A stretch of 64,000 bases of DNA from Microstegium vimineum (Eukaryota > Streptophyta > Magnoliopsida > Poales > Poaceae), in contig CM039119.1 in NCBI GenBank assembly GCA_022036555.1, positions 41,791,318-41,855,317 on the forward strand, given 5' to 3'. Under the pieces are notes generated by a model. It was not told where the DNA came from. It saw only the letters and a program-made list of their open reading frames with translations, and made no database searches. Shown here in pieces: positions 23,926 through 34,609 of the stretch. Each line of letters opens with the position of its first letter. Within the stretch, counting starts at the first letter, position 1. A program made the position numbers and the translations under genes.

Positions 23926-24040
23926 TTGTGTCTAAATACAGTACGGCACCATATGATTTCATTTGTTGCACAATTGCCATTGTTTGGCAACCCAAAGCAA
24001 CGTTTCACATGTCTGATTGTTTATAAATAATAACAGAAAA

Positions 24041-24078
24041 CGGGGATAGCTCAGTTTGGAAGATCTGAAGCTCGAGTG
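24041..24078 (+). pseudogene. tRNA-Phe-like fragment with internal deletion
   Basis: CGGGGATAGCTCAGTTTGG followed at once by AAGATCTGAAG resembles the 5' end and then the anticodon-stem 3' part of plant cytosolic tRNA-Phe, with the D-stem closing half and anticodon loop missing. No cloverleaf can form. It could be a retroposed or SINE-derived tRNA piece. Confidence 0.5.
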
Positions 24079-24299
24079 AACTAATCTGATCGGGGAGGAA
24101 GGAGTATTTGTAATAGCTTTATTATTGCTAGTTTTCTTGCAATAACAGCCAGTCTTTACTGCCGGTGTTTATAATACCCTCACTCACCACACCGTCCCTC
24201 CTCTAATTACTATTACTATACTACACAGTCACATGTGTCTAAATATATAGTTAGTTCCCTACGTATTATACTAAATCAAGTGTAAATTATTTGTTTGAA

Positions 24300-25006
24300 C
24301 ATTTAAACAAATTTAAATAAAAAAGTTATCAACTATAAAGTTTCATAACTTTTCGAGATCTACACTTTTCATTTAGGAAGTTTTTTCATCCGAAGACCTT
24401 TACAAAAATTAAATTTAAAAATTTAAAAATTCAAACGCAGTTTTGCATAACAAGATGATTTCAAAATAAAAAGTTGCCAACTATAATGTTTCATGACTTT
24501 TTGAGATCTATAAATTTTATTTTAGTTATTTTCTATCCAACGCCGTTTGAAAAATTCAAATTTTAAATTTTTGAAATTCAAACACATATTTGCATGACAA
24601 GATGATTTCAAATCAAAAAATTGTCAACTACAAAGTTTCGTAACATTTAAAGATCTATAAAGTTTATTTTAATTGTTTGATCATCTATTCATCTGACATA
24701 GTCGTTCTTTCACAAATCTTATATATTTCTTATGAAGATTTATAAAATTTGTAAATAAATTTACTTTCACTTTATCATATGAAGAAATGATCGAAACAAA
24801 CATTGTACGTATCTTGATGAGTTATACAACTCTGTAGTTGAAAACCTTTTCATTTGAATTAATTTACATGTGCTTTGAAATTTTCTTTGTCGAGTGTTTT
24901 TTTCGAGTATTTTTTTTCACTCGAGCAAAGAAGTTTTTTGTCGAGTGTCAAAAAAAATACTTACCAAACCACTTGATATTTGACAAAGAGCCCGATTCTT
25001 GTAGTG
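24300..25006. mobile_element. CACTA DNA transposon terminus, remnant
   Basis: The right edge reads TTCTTGTAGTG (inverted CACTACAAGAA, the grass CACTA terminus). Just inside are TTTGTCGAGTGT/CACTCGAGCAAAG subterminal motifs. Interior to that, about 24310-24680 has three diverged copies of a unit of about 150 bp with GTTTCATAACTTTTCGAGATCTA and AACAAGATGATTTCAAA. No transposase and no opposite terminus were found, so this is a fragment. Confidence 0.7.
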
Positions 25007-25259
25007 GACCAGTTGCTCGTACCGGAAGATAGACCGTTCATCTGTTAACAAATGAGGTAATATCCTTTTTATTTGTCCATTGTCTTTAGCTCTAATAATA
25101 ACCTACATATCTGTCACTACGACAGCAGATTGTCTTGTCTAAGTTTTTTTTTTAAGAAAAGTTATCCTGATTATTATTCCGGTCGGTTGGTTCGATCTTA
25201 TAGCTAGGGATGCAAAAGCCTTAAAATAAATATAGATGATAATGAAACTTTTGTTTTCG

Positions 25260-25460
25260 GATGGACATGCAGGTACATGTTGCACTAAGCTAATTGCAGA
25301 CGTGTTGGTTTAGATGACTTAAAACCAGTTGCACTAGTTTAGGACATGCATATATGTTGGTTTAAAAAGATAGACACATTATTGCATCCATAGGCGCAGC
25401 GTTGATCCGTTCCGTGTTGTACGGGTGCATGCACATTGCACAGCCACGAGGGGTGCTAGC
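25260..25460 (+). other. Duplicated 5' flank belonging to RLK copy 2
   Basis: CACTAAGCTAATT..., TTGATCCGTTCCGT and GCACAGCCACGAGG match the region 18050-18160 upstream of RLK copy 1. The match breaks off near 25455; similar CAGCCACGAGG sequence reappears near 30700. The roughly 5.2 kb between was therefore probably inserted into the promoter region of copy 2. Confidence 0.6.
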
Positions 25461-25560
25461 TACCAACCCAGTGACAGCCAACACCCCACCGACCCCTCTA
25501 CCCTCTCCTCAAAAATTAATTTCTTCTCTCAGTTTTTTCACTAAATTGGCTTTAATTTAA

Positions 25561-25692
25561 CGGTTTTATTGGACCAAACACCAATCAAATAATAGTCATA
25601 CACTAAAAGTCAAAAAATGTTGATATCGGTTTTATTGGACCAAACACCAATCAAATAATAATCATACACTAAAAGCCAAAAATTGTTGATAT
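25561..25692. repeat. Tandem duplication of a 66-bp unit
   Basis: CGGTTTTATTGGACCAAACA...TGTTGATAT occurs twice back to back with only three or four differences. Confidence 0.9.
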
Positions 25693-25734
25693 CATTATAA
25701 TCCCATATTTTTTTAAGTAAAAAAATTATCTCCT

Positions 25735-26490
25735 ACACTGAGTATCCTAATTAAAATTTGATTGCACCATCGCCTTCCTGGTAATAAAATCTTCAAAACT
25801 AGACCCAAATATGTTTTGATAAATTTTTTATTTTCATCTTTATTTTCATAAAATAAAAGAAAAAATGGTACAGAACAATAAAAAAATATAATGAACATCA
25901 ATGTATACTATTGAATATCATAAAAAATATATGCTAGAACATCAATGTCTACTACCAAACCAAGTCATAACTCATAAACCATGTATTATAATTTAAGTCT
26001 GATTGCAACAATGTGTTCCTTACACCATCATGTTTCTTACAATAGACTCTACAAAACAAGACTTCACATAGATACATTTTAATAAAAAAACTTTAACAAA
26101 CATTTATCTCATGATGATAAATTTGTATTTAAAAATAATTGTCCAACATTATATTAACACTACACGAACATAAAAAAACAAAGAACATCATATGTGTACT
26201 ACACAAACATCACATATGTCATGAAGTTAAAAAAGGAAAAATATAATTACTAAAGTAATTAATTATGGTCAAATAAAAAGAAGAAAAATAGTACCAAATA
26301 TTACAACTAAACAATAGAACATCACATTAACAATACATGAACATCACTGGATATAGCATAAAACATCATATGTATACTACGTAAACATCACAAATATCAT
26401 CAAATATATAAAAATAGTGAAGTAATTAATTATAGTCAATAAAATAAAAAAACTAGTACCGAACATCACTAAATATATCTAGAACATCTA
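25735..26490. repeat. AT-rich unclassified repeat with recurrent GAACATCA
   Basis: GAACATCA or AAACATCA followed by TACTAC/TATACTA occurs many times here and again at 27985-28060 and 30135-30170, on either side of the Helitron, which suggests one AT-rich repeat split by insertions. There is no coding potential. Affiliation unknown. Confidence 0.55.
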
Positions 26491-27054
26491 TATATATATA
26501 TGGGGTGAGTTTTTTATACTCCTGCGTGTAGTTACTCTCCCCTAAAAGTATACGGACGTTAAGAGGAGTCGTCGCCTCGTCGATCTGCTGTTGCAGCCAC
26601 CCACGGAGGTAACGGGTTTAGATAAGATTCAGTTGTATTGACATATACATGCATAGATAGATATGCGGAGCCAGGTTTCTAAAAAAATGCACAGGTATGC
26701 AGAGAGCGTGCGTATATACAGGAACTGTTGTTGTATATGCAAATACGGAGTATTATTTAATAATCACCGGAGGAGCGGATGCCAGGACAAACTAAATCTT
26801 GCATACACTTTGGGTATGCATGCATACTAAAACATAATATTTTGCACATTTTAGGTATGTCTGTATGTGTATTTGTGTCTATATTTAGTACGTTTGATAT
26901 TTAGTGCATGAACTGTGGCATGTGGGTATGTAAGTGGAATGTTTTTTAAATTAACGTACAACTTTCAAAGAAGTATATACTGTTTTTGTTTTCATATTCT
27001 CTCGAAGTATACTTGAACTAGGATCATATATATGTATGCCTATCAAAAGAGTAT

Positions 27055-27101
<47 letters not shown>

Positions 27102-27550
27102 ATAAGAGTATGAGTACATACGTTATTTACAGGAAGTATGGAACCATACGTACGTGTTTACATGAGGTTAACCGTATTCTAGAGGAGAGTATGTGCATAT
27201 ACTCAAGCAAATATAAAGAGTATGTACACATACTCTAGAGGAGAGCAAGTGCACGTACTCAATAACTCAAGATATACGGTATTGTTTTTTTCAGATATAT
27301 ATAGCATGACTAAATAAATAACTCCACGTGACACGGTAGTTCAGATCCGAAAAAAGTGCAAGGGTAGCGTATCTTTAGTTCGTTTTTGACGTCAATTATC
27401 TATCCGGCATCATAATATTCATGTATTCAATTCAGGTATATCCGTGCGCCGTCGCCGGTATCTGTTAGCTCCGCAGCACCCCAAACGTGGCCCGTTAAAT
27501 CTTGCGTGGAATAGACTGCCGGAGGTGGTACGAGTAGATACACGTGAGAG

Positions 27551-27591
<41 letters not shown>
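26491..27591. repeat. AT-rich intergenic sequence with TA microsatellites
   Basis: Holds (TA)n runs at 27059-27097 and 27552-27593. A third, 70-base run is at 27767-27836. The rest has no recognisable gene. Confidence 0.8.
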
Positions 27592-27594
<3 letters not shown>

Positions 27595-27753
27595 TCCCTC
27601 GGTCCCTCTATGTCTGTCGTTCGAGGAGACTTGTTGGATGTCTATATTCACTTAAAGTTCTATGCACCTATACATAGCCTATGTCTAAGTTCATTGATTT
27701 TTTCTGCCCTTTTACAGAACTAGGACGACACACATATCAGGACATAGGGAGTA
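27592..27753. mobile_element. Stowaway-like MITE
   Basis: A roughly 160 bp unit bounded by TA, with imperfect inverted ends TACTCCCTCGGTCC and (reverse of the right end) TACTCCCTATGTCC. Both ends and length fit Tc1/mariner Stowaway elements. It is inserted next to a TA microsatellite. Confidence 0.75.
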
Positions 27754-27763
27754 CGTGTGTGTG

Positions 27764-27839
<76 letters not shown>

Positions 27840-28281
27840 TGTGTGTTGATTTCTAGATATATTACCATATATTCTTCTTTTTATTTGATTCTAATTAACG
27901 CACGCTACGTGAATATCATAAAAATATAAAATAAAATAATAAAATTGTAGTGAAGTAATTAATTAGAATCAAATAAAAAGAAGAATAAATGGTAATATAT
28001 CTAGAAATCAATATTTATATATTGAATATCATAAAATACATCGTAGAACATTATATTTTTACTCAAAGACATAAGAAATCTATATCTAATAATAAAGAGC
28101 TAAAATTTCAACTTTTTTTCGTTCAGCCCATTCAAATCAGCTCGAGGGTCATCATTCACTTGCTCTCGAGGGCCATTCACTGGCTCTCCACTCGAGGGCC
28201 ATTCACTTGCTCTCCCACTCCATTCAAATCTCCACTCGAGGGCCACTTGTTTGGCGGCCCCACTCCAGCTTGCGGTCTTGT

Positions 28282-28490
28282 CCAGCCCATCCATAGCAAT
28301 TGTGGCCCAAACAACCTGATGCTGATTCGGCTCTTGTCCAGCCCATCCATAGCAATCGTGGCCCAAACAACCTGATGCTTCCAGCCCATCCATAACAATT
28401 GTGGCCCAAACAACCTGATGCTGATCCGGCTCTTGTCCAGCCCATCCATAGCAATCGTGGCCCAAACAACCTGATGCTGATCCGCAGAAA
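28282..28490. repeat. Tandem repeat, four units of about 56 bp
   Basis: Units start at 28282, 28338, 28381 and 28437, each beginning CCAGCCCATCCATA and containing GTGGCCCAAACAACCTGATG. The second is 13 bases shorter. A separate run of CTCGAGGGCCATTCACT units lies upstream at 28141-28250. Confidence 0.92.
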
Positions 28491-29904
28491 TCGCGGCCCA
28501 CTCCAGCCGAAGCAGCTACCAGGAAAAACGCCAAAAATTCTTTGACACTTCCAAAAGCTTCGAACCAGGGACTCCAGCCTCCAAATATGAAGGGCTACCA
28601 CCACTTCATTGAAGCTTACATGATAGTAAATAAACTTTTATTTATTTAACGTTTTGAACACCTGTAAATTTTTTAAGAGCACACGGTCAAGGTTGGCAAA
28701 TACATATCTATATATAATCCTAATCTGACTCATTTGACCTAAATAGGAATTCTAAGATGAAAAACAAGAAAATAATTGGACGATTTTAAGATTTTTTTCT
28801 CCCTTCATTGTACAACGGCGTGTCATGCGGCACCGTGGCTGTACGAGGACGTGTATGACTCCAGCTTCAACTCGATTCTTGTAGTTTTTTTCTACTTAAA
28901 TCGATCTTGGCCTCCACTACTTTTTTGCTCGTGATATGAACGCTATACATGGAATACAAATACAAACCCACACAAGTCAGAGAGGATGAAGGATTTCACA
29001 CCGATCTTGGTCAAAAGTTTTTAGTTCTTTAGTTTTGGGAAAATAAATAGGAGGGTACTTCTTTTCTTTTATATTGGGTGCCAAATGGATCCTGTAAGAA
29101 TTCCACTCCATAGATACGGGGTATAAAGTTTTTCCAAAAAGTTCAAATTTTAAAACACAGATTCAAAACACATGAGTAATGAGAAATGAAGGATGGTCAC
29201 GATGAGTCGCAACACGGCACCACCGGCTGGCGCGCTCGGCATCGCTATCCACGCGCTCATCACTGCCCTGCCACCACCACCCTGTGCTCGGCGCCTCGGC
29301 GCTCCCCGACGCTCCGCATCCCCACGATGAGCGCCATCTTCCATGGCCTCGGCTATACCTCCGCCACCCGTGCAAGGCGTGACCATAAAGGGCAACACGC
29401 TTGGTGTGGCCCGCTGGGTGGCGTGCTTGGCTGGATGGAGGCCAACCCGACGTCCCACGCTATCGAGGCCCACGCGCTGGGTGCTGTAGGGCCCTGACGA
29501 TAGGGCACTGCAAAGCCAGCACCGATCAGGTGATCAGGGACCTATTCTTTTTAGCAAAAATTGGACAGAAGAGTATAATCGTCATTTCGCGTGGCAAGAT
29601 TAGCAGAAAATATAAATAAAGGAGGTAAATAGGAGATTAAATCAGAGGTTAGGTTGTCATGTCAGTCGGTAAATGATTTTATAATTAAATAATTTTGTCT
29701 TATAAGAAAGTTAATGTTGCAATATATTTGTGTCTAAATATCTATTTGCTTTGTGATTGATGCATTTTAATTTGATACACGGTTTAATAGAATATTGGCA
29801 TATTGTTGCCAACATTAACTTATATTATAGATGTTATGGTCATCATAACATAAACTATAGATTTAAAATTTTATAGAATGAATAAACCATAAATAAATAC
29901 TATG

Positions 29905-29950
29905 TACTAAATCTGTTTTAAATTGTAAGACGTTTGACTTTTTTCTCTGG

Positions 29951-29989
<39 letters not shown>

Positions 29990-30048
29990 CATAGCAAATG
30001 AAACATATCTAAAAAAACAAAAACCTCTTGTAATTTTAAACCGGGAAT
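29905..30048. mobile_element. Degenerate Stowaway-like MITE with a TA/TG microsatellite
   Basis: CTGTTTTAAATTGTAAGACG on the left and CTCTTGTAATTTTAAACCGG on the right are imperfect inverted ends of a mariner-type MITE. The middle holds (TA)n(TG)n at 29951-29989. Confidence 0.5.
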
Positions 30049-30178
30049 ATCATTCTAGACATGTTTTCTATGAACATTCAATAGTTTTTTTTTCTCCCGT
30101 TACAACGCACGAACATTTTTGCTAGTATATTATAAAACATCACATCACATGTATAATATGTGAACATAAATAAATATA

Positions 30179-30317
30179 GGGAAAAAATAAAAGGAAAATA
30201 AATAAATGAAGGGAAAAGAAAAGGGAAAGGAAAACATTCAATAAAAGATGAAAATAGAAAAAGAAACAAAATAATAATAAAAGACCAAAAAAAGGGAAAA
30301 TAAAAACAAAAATATGA

Positions 30318-30348
<31 letters not shown>

Positions 30349-30545
30349 CATACAAACCACCTGAATGCCACGTTAAAGGAAAAGAAATAAAAAAACAGAA
30401 AATAAATAAAAGGGAAAGAAATATATGTAATAATAAAAAAGAAAACTCCAGAGGCCGTGTCGATATGGGAATAAAAAACAAGAGAAATGTACGTAAAAGA
30501 AAAAGAAATATAATAAGAAGAAGAAAGAGAAAAAAAATGGAAAAA
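30179..30545. repeat. Strongly purine-rich plus-strand tract
   Basis: Nearly 370 bases dominated by A and G on the plus strand, including an (AAAT)n run at about 30318-30346. The long minus-strand open frames here are poly-Phe/Leu artefacts of composition. Confidence 0.8.
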
Positions 30546-31639
30546 CATACGTATATACCTTCATGTTGGTGGGATCTTGTGCTCACTCGCTCACTTGGGA
30601 CCATGCTCATGCTGACATGGGCCGCTGCATCAATTCGGCCTACCGCATGGGAAGGTGAGGAGGGGGGTCGGCAGGATGCACGTCGACGTGGATGATTCCC
30701 GCAGCCACGAGGCCACGAGGCTGGTCAGTAGTAGTAGATTGCATTGTTTATATACCATCTTATTAAAATTGCCGTTAATCGCAATCAAACTTGCTGAAGC
30801 AAGCCGCTAGGCAGGTAGCTAGCTAGCTAGCTTGGGTATATATCGTTGGTCGTCCTCGTCGTCGTCGCGTGTCTCATCAATGGCGCCGTTCTTGGTTTTG
30901 TTTGCTGCATTATTAGTGTTAGCCGCCCCGCCGACGCCGGTGTATGTCGTCGCCGGCGCGCAAGCAGGTTTCAGCTAGTTGATGCATATGCATATTCTCG
31001 GTCGCTTGCAATTGCTTACTCCTGCTGCTGCTGCAGGCTTCCTGAGCATCGACTGCGGGCTGGATGATGGCAGCAACAACTCGGGTTCGGGGGGCTACCC
31101 GGACAGCAAGACAGGCATCGACTACGTCTCCGACGGCCACTACGTGGACGCCGGCGAGAACCACAGGGTAGCCCCCGGCCTGGATCGCTCCTCGTACACA
31201 CTCCTCTTCAGACGCTGAGAAGCTTCCCGTCCGGCGCGCGAAACTGCTACGCGCTGCCCATCGTGGCCGGGAACAAGTACCTGTTGCGGGCGGAGTTCGA
31301 GTACGGCAACTACGACGGTAACAACAGCTCGTCGCTGCAGTTCGACCTGCACCTGGGCGCCAACTACTGGCGAACCGTCTACCCGGATGCGACGACAAGC
31401 TACGACGTGTACGAGGCGGTCTTCGTGTCGTGGGCGGGGGTGGGCGTCGTTCGTGTCTGTCTTGGAGCTCCGCCCGCTCGGGGACGGCCTGTATCCGCAG
31501 GTCGCACATGGACTCATCCTATCCTTGTACAAACGGCTAAACACGGTATGTTACATATCTTCCTCGCCCGTTGGGACTACACTACAATATGGTTTTATTA
31601 TTGGTTTGTGGTTAGGTCTGCCGACACGACCGACAACAT

Positions 31640-31755
31640 TTAGATCTTGTTTGGACACATGGATTGTAGTGTATTTGAACTAATTTTTACTTTAATCTAC
31701 TCCAATTCATGTGGTTTGAGGTAGATACATGCGCATTCAAACAAGACATTAGTCT
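31640..31755. mobile_element. Small MITE in intron 2 of RLK copy 2
   Basis: Inverted ends ATCTTGTTTGGA and TTCAAACAAGACATTA enclose about 110 bases, with TTA at both edges, as in Tourist/PIF-type MITEs. An adjacent imperfect inverted repeat CTATTCTAC...GTAGAATAG (31780-31895) may be another. Confidence 0.55.
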
Positions 31756-32261
31756 ATATATATGCACACACGATAACGCTATTCTACACCTTAGGTACAA
31801 TAGCTAAAACTAACAAAAAAATAGTATGCGTCAATATCATGAATATTGAATAATACTGATTATTCTACATATATATAGGATGTAGAATAGTAATTATATA
31901 TATATATATACACGATAAAGTAAATACACATGTATAGTAGTTATTTACTATAACATATGCGGATATTTACATAACGTTATATAGTAATCACATAGCAATG
32001 AGTTACTATAGTCTCATGAATTAACATAGTAATTATTGTAATAATAGGTTATTCTATAGACATCTGCAAAATAATACACTTGTTAACTTTTGTAGGTACA
32101 TTAATTAATTTCACTATGTAATGTCTCTAGACATGTTAACAAATCTAAGCGCACGACAAAGTGTATATATATAAATATATATATAGAAAAAGTACAAAAA
32201 ATTATAATTTAGGAAAGAGGAAATAATTTAGGAAGGAATAATAATAGGGAGTACTATTCGG

Positions 32262-32382
32262 CCTGTTTGTTTGACAGGATTATGCACTGTTCTGGCAGAA
32301 TTATGCACTGCTGGCTGATTTCTTGTGAGAGAAAAACACTGTTCTGGCTGGATTTAAGCCGGCTGAAAAGCCAAACGAACAG
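32262..32382. mobile_element. MITE with CCTGTTTGTTTG inverted ends
   Basis: CCTGTTTGTTTG on the left pairs with CAAACGAACAGG on the right across about 120 bases. The inside repeats CACTGTTCTGGC twice. It belongs to a common grass short inverted-repeat type; the superfamily is not assigned. Confidence 0.6.
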
Positions 32383-33000
32383 GTTGATTAAATTTAGAAT
32401 CTCTTCTCTAGTATAATTTCTTCAAAGGAAAATTATAGGATTTGCTAAATTTTAGGTGCCTGAATTTTAGTTTTCTTTCAGGCGACAGTTATTGCATATA
32501 TTTTATACTAAAATTATAGTTTTAGTTCGTTACAATTTATGTAGACACAGTCTGTAATTTTCTGGTTTCAGAAATAAAAACTTGTTAGACAAAACTACAA
32601 ACCTGACAAAATCTTATATATATTGACACAAAATATAATTTAACAATTACAATTATTTTTATAGGAGAACAAGGACAAAAATTTAATATGTTATAACACA
32701 AAGACAAATAACAAAATATAAAATTAACAACTAACTTATACTAGTTTGTGGTATATTAGTGTTGTCTGAAATTATCTTAAATTTCAGGTACCTAAATTAT
32801 AGGAAAATGGAAAATTATCTCTACAGCTAAAAAAAAACCAAATAACATCGTGACCACACAACTAATGGGACCGCTCCCCTCCTAATCACCCGGCCCCGCG
32901 CTAATACCCTGCCTCGCTCCCAGTATCTCCCGGCTCCCTGTACCGACGCGAAACCGTCGCCCGAGCATGACGCCCAGCTCGCCTCCCGTGGCCTGCCTGC

Positions 33001-34469
33001 GGGACCAGGATTCAGTAACTTGCCTCTGGTAAGTCAAGACGTAACTTAGCTCTCATCTCATCTCTCCGTTTCACATCCAACGGGTCGCATTGATGCAAAG
33101 CAAAATTTTCAAGACTTAGCTTTTTCCTCGGCGACGAGCTGAGCAGGCCGGCTTGTTGTGAACGCATAGACCGTCGGGGCACTTCGTCCTTGACGTACTC
33201 GTCGTTGCCGTGATGCACGGCGCTCCATGGGAAAAGGACGACACGCGGTGGCGAGCGCATCCGGCATACAGGACGACATAGGCCCCTGGTTGCCAGGAGC
33301 ACGCATGGTCAGCACAGGAGGGCGACGAGGCAAGCATCCGCGGACGACACAGACGATGGCGCTACCACCGCTGTGAATGTGCGTAGCTGAGGCGGAGGGC
33401 GGCGCGACAACCGAGCAGCCGCGCAGAGGGCGACGTGACGAGCTTGGCTGCTAACACGGAGGGCAACGAGGTGCTCTACACGGCTAGCACAGATGGCGCC
33501 GCGGCGAGCTGTCTGCCAGTGCCACGAGCGTGCGTGGCCAAAGCGGAGGACGGCACGGCGAGCGACCCACGCGAGCTTGCGACCTGTGTGGTGATCGTGC
33601 GTAGAGGGCGGGCGGCACATAGGGCCCTGCGGCGAGCTCTCGAACAGCGCCGCGAGCGTGCGGGCGGCGCAGCGGCAAGCTGTCCGACAGCGCCGAGTGT
33701 GCGCGGCTGGGGCTTAGAGCGGCACGACGAGCGGGTGGTTGACGAGGCAAGCTCGGCTAGCGCCTTGCGACCGCCGATCAGTGCCGCGAGTGGGCGCATA
33801 CGTCGCGGAGGGCGACGCGGGAGCTCTCGGCAGCGCGACAAGCGATGTGGGGCCAGCAGGCGGCGTCTCGGATGGCATTATATATTCTTCAGCATGTTTG
33901 GCGATGAACCATGACGTCCCCATATGCTGGGATGCAGGTAGTCTCTCACCACTAAGGTCTCCTTGATGATTTGTTGGACTCGGAGCCTGTGACCGGAGTC
34001 CGGCGAGCACTGTGTCGTACGCGGTGATGAAGCGCTCATCGACTACATCGTGCGCGACACCAGCAGCGCACGGACAGAGCGGCGCCACCATGTCCCGGCG
34101 CCATGCGCCGCCACAGGCGTGCCCCGGGAGCAGTGCAGTGGCTTGCCGAGCGGTGGAGTTGGTTCAGCAGCGGGCCGGAGCGACGACGGGCTCGGCGCGC
34201 CATTGTCGTGCCTCTTACCAAGCCAAACAAGGAGATCATAAGAGGCAAGGAGGAGCGGAGCGACTTGTGCTGTGAACCCGCCGGTGGAGTCTGGAGAGTG
34301 CAAAGGCGGTGGCCGACTTGTGCAAAGTTGTGTCGTCTTCACGGCCAAAAGCGCAAGAGGCCAAATTCCAGGGTGAAACGGCTGCAGCCTTTTGATCCGG
34401 CTTGGACGGTGGATGTGGCACCGCAAGTTATGTCGTGACTTACCCAAGGTAAGTTACTGAATCCGCATC
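33001..34469. mobile_element. Mutator-like element (MULE), non-autonomous, GC-rich interior
   Basis: Inverted ends share GGATTCAGTAACTT and then GGTAAGTCA and a TAACTT stretch (about 45 bases overall, imperfect). The 9-bp direct repeat CCTGCCTGC flanks it at 32992-33000 and 34470-34478, the Mutator duplication size. The interior is GC-rich with degenerate internal repetition (GGCGAGC.., GTGCGT..) and overlapping open frames on both strands, none recognisable. It may be a Pack-MULE carrying gene fragments. Confidence 0.82.
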
Positions 34470-34609
34470 CCTGCCTGCGCACGACGCCCAGCACTTTCAA
34501 TCCCGCCCCCACCAACCGCCGCCATGACGCCACCCCCGTCCACAACGCCACCGCCCCGCCGCATGCTACCCCGCCCCCGACGTCGCCGCCCCGCCGGAGG
34601 CCGCCACGA

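Larger units (their letters stand above)
28079..30125 (+). mobile_element. Non-autonomous Helitron
   Basis: The 5' end TCTATATCTAATAATAAAG follows an A. The 3' end has the imperfect hairpin CCCGTTACAACGCACG and finishes CTAG before a T. These are the termini of grass Helitrons, inserted between A and T without a target duplication. The interior (2 kb) has no Rep/helicase. It holds a tandem repeat (28282-28490), a CG-rich stretch (29190-29500) and a probable MITE (29905-30048). Confidence 0.72.

Noticed and set aside
28100..28604. Three long overlapping minus-strand open frames
   Set aside because: They are produced by the 56-bp tandem repeat (CHNCYGWAG-like repetition) in a Helitron, not by a conserved protein.
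29150..29497. GC-rich open frames on both strands
   Set aside because: Both strands are open because of composition. No start context, splice pattern or domain is recognisable. It may be captured sequence in the Helitron.
30140..30610. 156-codon Phe/Leu-rich minus-strand frame resembling a membrane protein
   Set aside because: It is an artefact of the purine-rich strand, whose complement reads as Phe/Leu/Ser codons.
33435..34447. Many overlapping Arg/Ala-rich open frames
   Set aside because: All lie in the GC-rich MULE interior, open in several frames at once; no domain is visible.
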